DNA of 64,000 nucleotides, taken from Flavobacteriales bacterium. GTDB lineage: Bacteria > Bacteroidota > Bacteroidia > Flavobacteriales_F > PHOS-HE28. Position 1 is the stretch's first letter, and each line of letters starts with the position of its first letter. Made by a program: the position numbers and the translations under genes. This document shows, one piece after another, positions 18,102-26,917 of this stretch. Below the pieces are notes generated by a model that had not been told where the DNA came from, did no database searches, and saw nothing but the letters and a program-made list of their open reading frames with translations. The DNA is taken from contig JADJTW010000005.1 of assembly GCA_016710965.1 (NCBI GenBank), forward strand, positions 62,001 to 126,000. Direction: 5' to 3'.

Positions 18102-21095
18102 CTACCGTCCCGGCGCCACCGGTGCAGCCACCACGCGTGCGGCCACCGCATCATGCACCACTTCCTGCACCTGCGTGCGGATGCCCATCTCAGCGAGCTT
18201 GTTGGTGCTGGCGTTGGGATACACGCGGTTGCTGAGGAAGATGTACACCACCTTCTGGTCTGGATCGGCCCAGGCCATGGTGCCCGTGAAACCCGTATGC
18301 CCGAAGCTGGCGTAGCTCACGCACTCGCAGGTGGGGCCGCCCTTGCCGTTCTGCACGGGCTTGTCCCAGCCCAGGCCGCGGCGATTTCCTGCGCCGTTGG
18401 GTGCGCAGAACTGGCACTTGGTGAATTCCTTCACCGTGCTTTCGCTCAGGTAGCGTGTGCCGCCGTAGGTGCCGTTGTTCAAGAGCATCTGCATGAGGAT
18501 GGCGAGGTCGTTGGCGTTGCCGAAGAGACCGGCATGGCCAGCCACGCCGCCTTTCAATGCGGCACCGGGATCATGCACATCGCCCCAGATCTGGCGCCCG
18601 CGGAAGGCCACGTCGTACTCCGTGGGTGCAATGCGCTCCTTCGTGAAGCGCTCGTACGGTTTGTAGCCGAGCGTGTTGGCGCCCAACGGCTGGTAGAAGG
18701 TTTCGCGCACATAGGTGTCTAGGGGCTTGCCAGTGATGCGCTCGATCACCTCTTGCAAGAGGTAGTAGCCCATGTCGCTGTAGACGTAGTTGCCCTTCGC
18801 GTCCAGCGGTGTGTCCAGCACCCACTGGAAGAGGCTGTCGCGGTACGCGTTCTTGAGGTAGAGTCCCTCGGCCACGCGCACGCCGTGCGTCTCACTGGCG
18901 GTATCGCTTACAACGCCGGGCTTCCACTTGCCGTCCTTCTGCAAGCGCAGGTAGAAGGGCACGAAAGGCTTCAGGCCGGCCTGGTGCGTAAGGATGTCGC
19001 GCAGGTCCATGCGCGCGTGCGTGGTATGGTGGTCCTCGATCTCGGGCAGGTAGTGGCCCAGCGGCTTCGAGAGGTCGAGCTTGCCCTCATCCACCAATTT
19101 CATCAGCGCGAGGGTGGTGCTGGCCACCTTGGTGATGGAGGCCAGGTCGTAGAGGTCATCGGTATGCACCGCGCGTTGCTTCTCGTACGTGCTGTGCCCG
19201 TAAGTCTTGTTGAAGATCACCTGCCCGTCCACGGCGACAAGCACCTCGCAACCAGGATAGGCCCTGGCCTTGATGCCCGCTTCCACGATGGCATCGATGC
19301 CGCTGAGGTCGTTGCTGCGGATGCCGACGCTCTCGGGCAGGGTATAGCCGAAGCGCCCGGTGGGGCGCAGGTCAATGCCATCGCCTGCCATGAAGAAAGA
19401 GGACGCGGTAATGGGCAATTTGCCGCTGGCTCCCAAGCCACCGAAGATCACCTGGCTCACGAGGTCCTGCGTCTCGGGCGTCTCCTCGTAGGCAGTGATG
19501 ACGCTGGCGAGATAGTGCGCGCCGTACGCACGAGTAAGCCGGTAGGGGTTGGCGAAGAGCGCGAAGACGGTTGGCTTGCGCGCAGCGATCTCGCGCACGA
19601 TGTCCATCGCCGTCTCGGGTATGCCGAAGTCCTTGTTCACCCGCCAGCTGGTATTGTGAACGCTCACGATGACGCGGTCGAAGGATTCCAGCTTGCGCAG
19701 CAGTGCGGTGAGGCTGTCGCGCTTGATCGACTTGTCGCAGCGGAATGTCTTCACCTCGGCATAGCGCTTCAGACCTCGCTGGAAGGCGTTGTCGAGCGTG
19801 TCGCCGATGACGAGCGAGGCGATGCGCAATTTGCCCAAGTCGCGGAAGGGGAGGATCTGCTTGTGGTCGTTGAGCACGGTGATGGCGCCCGCATACAGTT
19901 TGCGACGCAGTGCTTCGCCCTGCGCCGTGTTCAGGTCTGCGTACAGGCCTTCGGTGCGCACCGGCGCCAGATGCGCGAGGCCTGACCATTCCTTGGCGCG
20001 CAGCACCTTCAGGCATTTGTGGTCGATGGCGGCCACGTCGATCTCGTTGCTGTCCACGGCCTGCCTGATGCGCGTGATGGCCTTCACGGGATCCTGCGGG
20101 AAGAGCAGCACATCGTTGCCGGCGAGCAGCGCGCGCAGTTCGATCTCGCCGGGCTTGTCGGCGTTGGCCACGCCTTTCATGTTCAGCGCATCGGTGAAGA
20201 CCAGTCCCTGGAATCCGAGCTCGCCTTCGAGCAGGTCGCGAACGATGGGACGGCTGAGCGTGCTGGGCTGTCCCTTTGTGCTGTCCAGCGCGGGCACTTC
20301 CAAGTGCGCCACCATCATCGCCGTCAGTCCTTCCTCCACCAAGCGCTGGAACGGATAGAGCTCGAGCGAATCGAGGCGCATGCGACTGTGCGCGATCAAG
20401 GGCAGGGTTTGGTGGCTGTCGCTGTCCACATCGCCGTGGCCGGGGAAGTGCTTGGCGGTGGCGATCACGCCGCCGTTCTGCAGGCCGCGCATGTACGCGA
20501 TGCCCTTGCGCGCCACGTTCTCGCGGTCCTCGCCGAAGCTGCGGTCGTTGATGACGGGGTTCGCAGGGTTGTTGTTCACGTCCACCACCGGACTGAAGCT
20601 CACCTGCACGCCCAACCGTTTCATCTGGCGCGCGATCTCCGCGCCCATGGCCTGCACGGGCGCGTCGTCCTGCAAGGCGCCAAGCGTCATCTGGTGCGGG
20701 AAGCGCAATGTGCTGTCCAACCGCATGGCCAGTCCCCATTCGAGGTCCATGCCCAGCAGCAAGGGGGTCTTGGCCGCTGCTTGATAGCGGTTGGTCAACT
20801 TGGCCTGCCGCACGGGACCGCCTTGGAAGAAGATGAGGCCGCCGATGTTGCGCTCCTTCACCAGTCGTTCCACCTCCGCTTCGTGGCGCGCGTCCTTGTT
20901 GCTGTAGGCCGCTACCATCATCAGTTGCGCAATGCGCTCATCGAGGCTGAGCGTGCCGAAGACGCTATCGGCCCAGGGCGTGGGCGCGGCCAGGAAGGCA
21001 GGCGGCCTGCCTGCGGGACGGCTCGTGGGCGGCGTGCCACTGATGGCGAGCAGGCCCGTGGCGAGGAGGAGGAGCGGAAGGAGGGAGCGCGACAT
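18102..21095 (-). CDS. GH3 beta-N-acetylhexosaminidase fused to class C beta-lactamase-type serine hydrolase
   Basis: 997 residues with an N-terminal signal peptide (SLLPLLLLATGLLAISG). Residues 50-560 form a family 3 glycoside hydrolase of the NagZ type: KHFPGHGD (215-222) carries the His acid/base loop of N-acetylglucosaminidases and Asp302 in VFTDALNMKGV is the nucleophile. Residues 600-980 are a beta-lactamase/DD-peptidase-like domain with SxxK (Ser653-Ile-Thr-Lys656), YSD in the second motif and HTGFTGT near the third. The pairing suggests trimming of peptidoglycan-derived material in the periplasm. This fusion is known in Bacteroidota. Stop codons of this gene and the FTP peptidase are 2 nt apart. 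Confidence 0.92.
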   Translation of the reverse strand: MSRSLLPLLLLATGLLAISGTPPTSRPAGRPPAFLAAPTPWADSVFGTLSLDERIAQLMMVAAYSNKDARHEAEVERLVKERNIGGLIFFQGGPVRQAKLTNRYQAAAKTPLLLGMDLEWGLAMRLDSTLRFPHQMTLGALQDDAPVQAMGAEIARQMKRLGVQVSFSPVVDVNNNPANPVINDRSFGEDRENVARKGIAYMRGLQNGGVIATAKHFPGHGDVDSDSHQTLPLIAHSRMRLDSLELYPFQRLVEEGLTAMMVAHLEVPALDSTKGQPSTLSRPIVRDLLEGELGFQGLVFTDALNMKGVANADKPGEIELRALLAGNDVLLFPQDPVKAITRIRQAVDSNEIDVAAIDHKCLKVLRAKEWSGLAHLAPVRTEGLYADLNTAQGEALRRKLYAGAITVLNDHKQILPFRDLGKLRIASLVIGDTLDNAFQRGLKRYAEVKTFRCDKSIKRDSLTALLRKLESFDRVIVSVHNTSWRVNKDFGIPETAMDIVREIAARKPTVFALFANPYRLTRAYGAHYLASVITAYEETPETQDLVSQVIFGGLGASGKLPITASSFFMAGDGIDLRPTGRFGYTLPESVGIRSNDLSGIDAIVEAGIKARAYPGCEVLVAVDGQVIFNKTYGHSTYEKQRAVHTDDLYDLASITKVASTTLALMKLVDEGKLDLSKPLGHYLPEIEDHHTTHARMDLRDILTHQAGLKPFVPFYLRLQKDGKWKPGVVSDTASETHGVRVAEGLYLKNAYRDSLFQWVLDTPLDAKGNYVYSDMGYYLLQEVIERITGKPLDTYVRETFYQPLGANTLGYKPYERFTKERIAPTEYDVAFRGRQIWGDVHDPGAALKGGVAGHAGLFGNANDLAILMQMLLNNGTYGGTRYLSESTVKEFTKCQFCAPNGAGNRRGLGWDKPVQNGKGGPTCECVSYASFGHTGFTGTMAWADPDQKVVYIFLSNRVYPNASTNKLAEMGIRTQVQEVVHDAVAARVVAAPVAPGR

Positions 21096-21215
21096 GTTAC
21101 GCGGCGAAACTACCGGGGTGCGTAGGGGACCTTGGGCACAAGGCGGGCCAGTTTTGAACAGCGTGCATTATGTTGCCTTCGGCTACGACTCTGAGGAAGG
21201 AACTCCACGGCGGCC

Positions 21216-21223
21216 TAGCTTTG
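21216..21223 (+). promoter_or_regulatory. Candidate -7 promoter element (TAGCTTTG)
   Basis: Exact TAnnTTTG, 20 nt before the ATG at 21244 and 44 nt before the ATG at 21268 of the small membrane protein gene. Confidence 0.5.
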
Positions 21224-21243
21224 TATGCGCGTTCACAACTTCT

Positions 21244-21555
21244 ATGCAGGCCCCCAAGCTTCCGGTGATGTTCAGCCTCTTCCGCCAACGGGCGTCACGA
21301 GGCTTCGAGTATGCGCCGCGCTATTACGATGCAGAGAAGGAGGCGCGCGATGAACGTCGTAAGCGCATGCGCGTTACGAGCGACCCGACGGCCTTGCGCG
21401 ATGAGCGGGGCGAACTGTTGCGCGACCGCATGCGCCATAGCTGGCAGCGGCAGGGCAGCAACCGCAACAGCGTGGTGCGCCTGATGCTGGTAATGGGCAT
21501 GGTGTGCGTCATCCTGTATTTCATCATCAAGGGCTTCGGGGTGGTGGTGTTCTAA
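21244..21555 (+). CDS. Small membrane protein of the type found beside mutL in Bacteroidota
   Basis: 103 residues from the ATG at 21244, or 95 from the ATG at 21268 (MFSLFRQRASRGFEYAPRYYD). Charged N-terminal half (DAEKEARDERRKRMRV), then one C-terminal TM helix (LMLVMGMVCVILYFIIKGFGVVVF). The phrase FxYxPRYYD is typical of short proteins, often misnamed riboflavin synthase subunit beta, located next to mutL in Flavobacteria. No enzymatic residues. Its position right before the first mutL copy indicates this was the ancestral upstream neighbour of mutL. Confidence 0.75.
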   Translation: MQAPKLPVMFSLFRQRASRGFEYAPRYYDAEKEARDERRKRMRVTSDPTALRDERGELLRDRMRHSWQRQGSNRNSVVRLMLVMGMVCVILYFIIKGFGVVVF

Positions 21556-21612
21556 GCGGGCCTGATCCGTTGGAGACAGGCTTCCAAGGAGCATCGCCCG
21601 CATTCCACAGCG

Positions 21613-21936
21613 CACGATCTTCGCGTCGTGTCCGACATCATCCGCCTGCTGCCCGACCATGTGGCCAACCAGATCGCCGCAGGCGAAGTGGTGCAACGGC
21701 CTGCCAGCGTGGTGAAGGAGCTGCTGGAGAACGCCGTGGACGCCGGTGCCGCCCGTATTACGCTGGTGGTGAAGGATGCGGGGCGCGCGCTGATACAGGT
21801 AACGGATGATGGCTGGGGCATGAGCCCCGCCGATGCGCGGCTGAGCTTCGAGCGCCACGCCACCAGCAAGATCCGCCAGGCCGACGACCTCAGCGCCATC
21901 ACCAGCAAGGGCTTCAGGGGCGAGGCGCTGGCGAGC
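21613..21936 (+). repeat. First copy of a 324-bp direct duplication of the mutL 5' end
   Basis: Aligns without gaps to 24221-24544 (constant offset of 2608). By eye there are about 17 mismatches in the 309 coding bases, half of them in the last 40. The repeat starts just before the start codon and includes the GATCTTCG stretch in front of it. Confidence 0.9.
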
Positions 21937-21972
21937 TCGGTGGCTTATAGTACATGGTGGTTCCCTTGCTGA
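21628..21972 (+). pseudogene. mutL: Truncated MutL N-terminal fragment
   Basis: GTG start at 21628, same as the complete gene at 24236. About 103 codons match MutL, including the GHKL ATPase motif KELLENAVDAG and GFRGEAL, then the frame runs into unrelated sequence (SVAYSTWWFPC) and stops at 21972. It lacks most of the ATPase lid, the transducer and the dimerisation domain, so it cannot replace MutL; an N-terminal peptide could interfere if made. Differences from the full copy include Ala for Ser after Asn35 and Trp for Arg in DDGxGM. It keeps the ancestral upstream neighbour at 21244. Confidence 0.9.
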
Positions 21973-22945
21973 TGCGCAGGCCCGCTGCCACTCCTTCGAT
22001 GACACCCTCGAATTGGACGCTGCCGAAACACAGTGTGCCGCTCAGTCTGAGCCCATTGGGCGGGTTGCCAATGGAAACCGTTTTTCCATAGTCCTGCCAC
22101 AAATGGCCTTTGACGCTCGATTTCCAGCCGTACTTCAACTTCATGTTGGCATAGGATAGCACAATGTCTTGTGCGAACACGAGCTTCTTGAACCGAGCGA
22201 GCCGGCTCTGTACCGCTTTTGCATGTTTGCCGTCGGGGAAATCGGACAGGAAGAACCTGTATTGCTCGTGGAAGTCATCCGCTATGACCAGCTCATACGT
22301 TTCCTGCTCCAGCGTATCGTACAGCGCCTCAACATTGGTGAAGTAGCGTGAGCCCGGTTGCTCTTGCAAGAATGTCCTGTAGAGCACGGCTGAGCCCATG
22401 CCCCGGACGAGTTCGAACCGCATGCTGTCCACGAACCCGTGAACGCGTCGTGCGAGGTCAGCATGAATGCTGCTTACGGTCGCGGGGTCGCTAACGAAGG
22501 TGCCCGTTCCGCGATGGTACGCCGTAGTGTTGGTCGGGATGCTATCCTCGGAATAAACGTCGTAGCACTGCTCGAAACGATCGAGGTGTACCCGGGCTTT
22601 TGTCGAGACGTACTCGCCGTATGGTGTTCCTCCACGTGCCAGTTCCGTTTGCAGCCAATCCGTTGGATGGAGTTCCTTATGCACTTCGTTCGCTGTTGCT
22701 GCGGACATGCGAGCAAAGAGGGGCTCGGCATGGAACCCCACCGGGTATCGGCTCAGGAATGTTCGAATGCCTGGGCAGGCGGTCATCAGCGACTCCGGGG
22801 CGATGCTCTCCACGGCTTCGACCGGGAACAGGGTCAACTCAGTGAAGTACTCTTCTTCTGCTTGTCGATGCTGCAAGGAATTGTCCTGCCCTTCAACTGT
22901 TGAGCTGCACAAGATCGTGATGAGCACCAACGTATGGACCTTCAT
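21914..22945 (-). CDS. Secreted protein of unknown function with 3' end replaced by antisense mutL sequence
   Basis: 343 residues from the ATG at 22945 (MKVHTLVLITILCSSTVEGQ, signal peptide). A longer frame exists upstream but overlaps the next gene. No family recognised; it contains a helical region (HKELHPTDWLQTELARGGTPYG) and a C-terminal beta-rich part (NPPNGLRLSGTLCFGSVQF). The last roughly eight codons (PSSPAPRP) are read from the antisense strand of the truncated mutL copy, so the natural C-terminus has been lost at the junction near 21937. Base composition is visibly less GC-rich than the flanks. Confidence 0.6.
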   Translation of the reverse strand: MKVHTLVLITILCSSTVEGQDNSLQHRQAEEEYFTELTLFPVEAVESIAPESLMTACPGIRTFLSRYPVGFHAEPLFARMSAATANEVHKELHPTDWLQTELARGGTPYGEYVSTKARVHLDRFEQCYDVYSEDSIPTNTTAYHRGTGTFVSDPATVSSIHADLARRVHGFVDSMRFELVRGMGSAVLYRTFLQEQPGSRYFTNVEALYDTLEQETYELVIADDFHEQYRFFLSDFPDGKHAKAVQSRLARFKKLVFAQDIVLSYANMKLKYGWKSSVKGHLWQDYGKTVSIGNPPNGLRLSGTLCFGSVQFEGVIEGVAAGLRISKGTTMYYKPPSSPAPRP

Positions 22946-23054
22946 GATGGGCGGCATACAATACCGCAATTTCTCGAAGACGCTACCATATACATGCGCT
23001 ATGTGCTTGAATACTGCCATGTCCTCCTTTTTCCAGAGATCATCAATTGACCGA

Positions 23055-23528
23055 TCAATGCCCCAATCGCGCAAGATCCGCTGCGCCATGAGCCCGTTCA
23101 TGCAGCAAGCTCAGCGACTCCCGCTTCTTTCGCCCGCCAATGGACGAGAAGGTGATGCCCGCCACGAGCAACGCACCACCGCCTGCGAGGAGGGCTGGTG
23201 ATACATCGGCATCAGAGTCGGCGAGCTTGGCGCCCAGGTACCAGCCCACCATGCCTGCGCCCACCGTGGCGAGGATGTTCCCGGTGACCGACTCGAACTT
23301 GCCATCGTCTTGAGCGTGCGTGAGGTTCAAGGGCGGCATGGGCGCAACTCCATCAGCATTTGGTCTCCCGAGCGCCGTGCGTGTGAACAAGGGTGCGTTC
23401 ATGCTCGCCGATGCGGGTTCGAACGCGTATGGTTGTGCATGCACATGGCCGACCACGACGAAAAGGACCGCGCTGAGAACGGAACCCACCGGCTTGTTGC
23501 ACGCCACGCGCTCCAGCAGCAGACCCAT
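23055..23528 (-). CDS. Exported or membrane protein of unknown function
   Basis: 157 residues from the ATG at 23528 (MGLLLERVACNKPVGSVLSAVLFVVVGHVHAQ, long signal peptide). The longer open frame upstream lies over the next gene. A central glycine-rich hydrophobic hairpin (ILATVGAGMVGWYLGAKL ... PALLAGGGALLVAGITF) suggests one or two TM segments, followed by a basic tail (GGRKKRESLSLLHERAH). Starts 3 nt after the stop of the gene at 23531, so the two are probably co-transcribed. No homology recognised. Confidence 0.55.
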   Translation of the reverse strand: MGLLLERVACNKPVGSVLSAVLFVVVGHVHAQPYAFEPASASMNAPLFTRTALGRPNADGVAPMPPLNLTHAQDDGKFESVTGNILATVGAGMVGWYLGAKLADSDADVSPALLAGGGALLVAGITFSSIGGRKKRESLSLLHERAHGAADLARLGH

Positions 23529-23530
23529 GT

Positions 23531-24139
23531 TCAGTATTCCTTGAGGTAGCACTCTGCGAACTTGCGGAACTTCTCCCTGTTCTCGTTGCCCATGTTGTCC
23601 ACCGTGAGCGATCGGGTCCGCTGCTCGGTGATCCCTTCCTTCGGGTCGGGAAGCACGGTGTACTGCATCACCAAACTGTCCATGGGTGCCGAAGCCAGTA
23701 CGGTGGCGGCTTCCTTCGAAAGGGAGTAGAAGGACATGGTGAAACGGTACTTCTTCGGCCCATGGCACGGGTAGTCCGTGGTGGGATGCAGCACCACAGG
23801 TGCCTGGTTGGGGACATGTATGGTGACGTGATCGGTGGTGGCCATCTTAAAGAGCGGGATCTCCTTAACGGCCAGGTACAAGTACAGCATATGTTCCCCC
23901 TTGCTCTTGGTGAAGCTGTACACCGACAGGTAGTCGTTGCGCCGGTTGAACAACGACTTTACCGCCGTGGCATACTCGAAGGTCCTTGGTCCCGGCGTTT
24001 CCACCGTTGCCCCATTGGGACCCTTGAACAACCACTTGTCCGGGTTGGGCTCCAGGGCGCATTGCGCCGACGCGGTGGGTAGCGATGTGCCGCCCAGGAG
24101 GATCGCGATCAGGGCGATCGTGATGCAGTGTTTCGTCAT
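23531..24139 (-). CDS. Secreted protein of unknown function
   Basis: 202 residues from the ATG at 24139 (MTKHCITIALIAILLGGTSLPTASAQ, clear signal peptide); an ATG at 24163 is an alternative. The mature part looks beta-rich and mentions KYRFTMSFYSLSKEAATVL and a C-terminal acidic and basic mix (NMGNENREKFRKFAECYLKEY). No T9SS domain and no known family. First of three minus-strand genes filling the 2.3-kb segment between the two mutL copies, divergent from the complete mutL with about 96 nt between starts. Confidence 0.6.
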   Translation of the reverse strand: MTKHCITIALIAILLGGTSLPTASAQCALEPNPDKWLFKGPNGATVETPGPRTFEYATAVKSLFNRRNDYLSVYSFTKSKGEHMLYLYLAVKEIPLFKMATTDHVTIHVPNQAPVVLHPTTDYPCHGPKKYRFTMSFYSLSKEAATVLASAPMDSLVMQYTVLPDPKEGITEQRTRSLTVDNMGNENREKFRKFAECYLKEY

Positions 24140-24235
24140 GTGATCAAATATATCGGTTACCATGTTCCATGGCGACGGACACCTGCCGCCGCGCCGGGGC
24201 GGTGTCGTTCGTGCCACAAGACCGATCTTCGCGCC

Positions 24236-26029
24236 GTGTCCGACATCATCCGCCTGCTGCCCGACCACGTGGCCAACCAGATCGCCGCGGGCGAAGTGGT
24301 GCAACGGCCCGCCAGCGTGGTGAAGGAGCTGCTGGAGAACAGCGTGGACGCCGGTGCCGCCCGTATTACGCTGGTGGTGAAGGATGCGGGGCGCGCGCTG
24401 ATACAGGTAACGGATGATGGCAGGGGCATGAGCCCCGCCGATGCGCGGCTGAGCTTCGAGCGCCACGCCACCAGCAAGATCCGCCAGGCCGATGACCTGA
24501 GCGCCATTGTGACCAAAGGCTTCCGCGGCGAGGCACTGGCGAGCATCGCCGCCATAGCGCAGGTGGAATTGCGCACGCGCGAACACGACCAGGAACTGGG
24601 TACGCGGGTGCTGATCGAAGGCAGCCGCGTGAAGGTGCAGGAGCCGGTGGCCGGTCCGGCGGGCAGCACCATCGCCGTGCGCAGCCTCTTCTTCAACACC
24701 CCCGCGCGCCGCCAGTTCCTCAAGAGCGATGCGGTGGAGCTGAAGCACGTGCTGGACGAGTTCCACCGCGTGGCGCTGGCGCACCCCGAGATCGCCTTCA
24801 GGCTGGTGAGCAACGACCAGGAGGAATTCAACCTGTTGCCGGGGAATGAACGCCAGCGCATCGTGGGCCTATTCGGCTGCAAGTACGACGAGCGGTTGGT
24901 GCCGGTGGAAGAGAGCACGGAGATCATCGCGGTGAGCGGCTTCGTGGGCAAGCCGGAATTCGCCAAGCGCTCGCGCGGCGAGCAGTACTTCTTCGTCAAC
25001 CGCCGCTTCATCCGCAGCAGCTACCTGGAGCACGCCATCCGCAAGGCGTACAACGAGCTGGTGGCGCGCGAGAATTTCCCCAGCTGGTTCCTCTTCATCG
25101 ATCTCGATCCCGCGCAGATCGACATCAACATACATCCCACCAAGACCGAGATCAAGTTCCGCGACGACCGTGTGGTGTATGCCATCGTGCATGCAGCCGT
25201 GCGCCGCGCATTGGGCCGGTTCAACATCGTGCCCAGCCTCGATTTCGAGCCGGAACCGGTGATGATCGCAGCGTTGAGCGGTGGCGATCGTGCCGTGCCG
25301 CAATGGCGGCCGAGCGATCTGGGCGCTTTCACCGCACCGCCGCGCCCGAGCCCCGAGGGTTGGCAGAAGCTCTTCGATATGGGCATGGCCACTCCCGTGG
25401 ATGAGGAACTGCCGACGGTGCAACCCACGGTGATGCCCTCGCGCAACCTGGAGGAGCACGAAGGCGAGCGCCCGCTCTTCCAGATGCATCGCACGTACAT
25501 CGTATCGCAGTTGCGCAGCGGCGTGCTGGTGATCGATCAGCAACGGGCGCACGAGCGCATCCTGTACGAGCGCAACTTGAAGCTGCTGGAGCAGGGCGCA
25601 GGCCCGAGCCAGGCGGAGCTCTTCCCGCGCCATGTGGAATTGAACGCGACCGACCATGCGCTCATCGCCGGCATGCTGGGCGAACTGCGTTGCATGGGGC
25701 TGGACCTTGAACTCTTCGGCGGCCGCACGGTGCAGGTGAACGGCATGCCGGCCGAGGTGGCCGATGAGGATCCCGCGAGGTTGATCGAGCAGTTGCTGGA
25801 GCAGGTGAAGAGCGACGGCAGCGCCTTGCGCAACCAGCGGCATCAAGCGCTGGCACGCGGCATGGCGCACAGTACGGCCATACGCCCCGGGCGCACCTTG
25901 GGCGATGCCGAGATGCGCGACCTCGTGGACCGTCTGTTCGCCTGCGAGATGCCCATGCGAACCCCCGGTGGGAAGCCGGTGCTCATCACCTACACCCTGG
26001 ACGAACTGAACGAACGATTCGAACGCTGA
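24236..26029 (+). CDS. mutL: DNA mismatch repair protein MutL
   Basis: 597 residues from a GTG start, a normal length. MutL links MutS mismatch recognition to strand removal. N-terminal GHKL ATPase: Glu34-Asn35 in KELLENSVDAG, DDGRGM, and GFRGEAL (95-101). Then the transducer domain (EQYFFVNRRFIRSSYLEHAI ... DINIHPTKTEIKFRDD). The C-terminal domain has VIDQQRAHERILYE, equivalent to the endonuclease motif DQHAxxExxxxE with Gln-Arg at the His-Ala positions. The stop overlaps the rhomboid ATG (ATGA). GATCTTCG ends 4 nt before the start, so the message may be nearly leaderless. The 5' 309 nt are duplicated at 21628. Confidence 0.96.
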   Translation: MSDIIRLLPDHVANQIAAGEVVQRPASVVKELLENSVDAGAARITLVVKDAGRALIQVTDDGRGMSPADARLSFERHATSKIRQADDLSAIVTKGFRGEALASIAAIAQVELRTREHDQELGTRVLIEGSRVKVQEPVAGPAGSTIAVRSLFFNTPARRQFLKSDAVELKHVLDEFHRVALAHPEIAFRLVSNDQEEFNLLPGNERQRIVGLFGCKYDERLVPVEESTEIIAVSGFVGKPEFAKRSRGEQYFFVNRRFIRSSYLEHAIRKAYNELVARENFPSWFLFIDLDPAQIDINIHPTKTEIKFRDDRVVYAIVHAAVRRALGRFNIVPSLDFEPEPVMIAALSGGDRAVPQWRPSDLGAFTAPPRPSPEGWQKLFDMGMATPVDEELPTVQPTVMPSRNLEEHEGERPLFQMHRTYIVSQLRSGVLVIDQQRAHERILYERNLKLLEQGAGPSQAELFPRHVELNATDHALIAGMLGELRCMGLDLELFGGRTVQVNGMPAEVADEDPARLIEQLLEQVKSDGSALRNQRHQALARGMAHSTAIRPGRTLGDAEMRDLVDRLFACEMPMRTPGGKPVLITYTLDELNERFER

Positions 26030-26820
26030 TGCGATCCTTTGCGATAGGCGGCGGGCTTCCGCCGGTGGTGAAGAACCTGTTGATCATCAACGGTCTCTTC
26101 TATCTGCTCAAGCTCTCCTTCGGCAACGATGGCATGGGCCGCAACGAGCTCGATGGCATCATGGGCATGCACTACCTGGGCTCGCCGCTCTTCAAGCCCT
26201 GGCAGCTGCTTACCCACATGTTCATGCACGGCGATGTGGGCCACCTGTTCGTGAACATGTTCGCGCTCTTCATGTTCGGCGGTCCCATGGAGCAGCGCTG
26301 GGGCAGCAAGCGATTCCTCACCTATTATCTCCTGACCGGTTTCGGCGCAGTGGCGCTGCACACGGGCATCAACGCCTTCGAGGTGATGCGCGATGAAGAG
26401 GCGCTGGCTGCATACGGGGTGGAAGCCAGCGCGGTGAAGGTGGCGGCGGTGCAGAGCGCCACGGACATCGGCGCGGCGGAGTTCACCTTGCAGGATGTGG
26501 CGCAGGGCAGCGGTGCGCCCATGGGCACCGTGCTGCAGCTGTTCTACGACTACGTGGGCACCATGATCGGTGCGTCGGGCGCGGTGTTCGGCGTGCTGCT
26601 GGCCTTCGGCATGTACTTCCCCAACACGCAGCTCTTCCTGCTCTTCCCGCCCATTCCGATCAAGGCCAAGTACTTCGTCATCGGCTACGGCCTGCTCGAG
26701 CTCTTCGCGGGCATCACCCAGAGCCCCGGCGACAACGTGGCCCACTTCGCCCACCTCGGCGGCATGCTCTTCGGCATCATCATCATCCGCATCTGGCGGC
26801 GCAAGGATCCATTCGCGTAG
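26029..26820 (+). CDS. Rhomboid-family intramembrane serine protease (first of two)
   Basis: 263 residues, polytopic. Catalytic Ser183 in MIGASGAVFG (GxSG) and His242 in NVAHFAHLGGM form the rhomboid dyad; the HxxxN region is HMFMHGDVGHLFVNMFALFMFG. A 50-residue soluble insertion (about 117-170) lies between the third and fourth membrane segments. Rhomboids cut TM segments of client proteins inside the inner membrane. Translationally coupled to mutL by a 4-nt overlap, an arrangement I recognise from other Bacteroidota. Confidence 0.93.
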   Translation: MRSFAIGGGLPPVVKNLLIINGLFYLLKLSFGNDGMGRNELDGIMGMHYLGSPLFKPWQLLTHMFMHGDVGHLFVNMFALFMFGGPMEQRWGSKRFLTYYLLTGFGAVALHTGINAFEVMRDEEALAAYGVEASAVKVAAVQSATDIGAAEFTLQDVAQGSGAPMGTVLQLFYDYVGTMIGASGAVFGVLLAFGMYFPNTQLFLLFPPIPIKAKYFVIGYGLLELFAGITQSPGDNVAHFAHLGGMLFGIIIIRIWRRKDPFA

Positions 26821-26917
26821 TGCTGCGGATCAACCAACGGTAGCGCGCCATGACGCGATGCGCACGAACTTTGCGTTGTAACGGAAGGGAACGACCGCGC
26901 ACGACTACCACCGAACG

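Noticed and set aside
18753..19985. 410-residue open frame antisense to the GH3-beta-lactamase gene
   Set aside because: Long antisense frames are expected at this GC content; no start context or motif.
20019..21125. 368-residue antisense open frame
   Set aside because: Shadow of the GH3 domain; His/Gln/Val-rich without structure.
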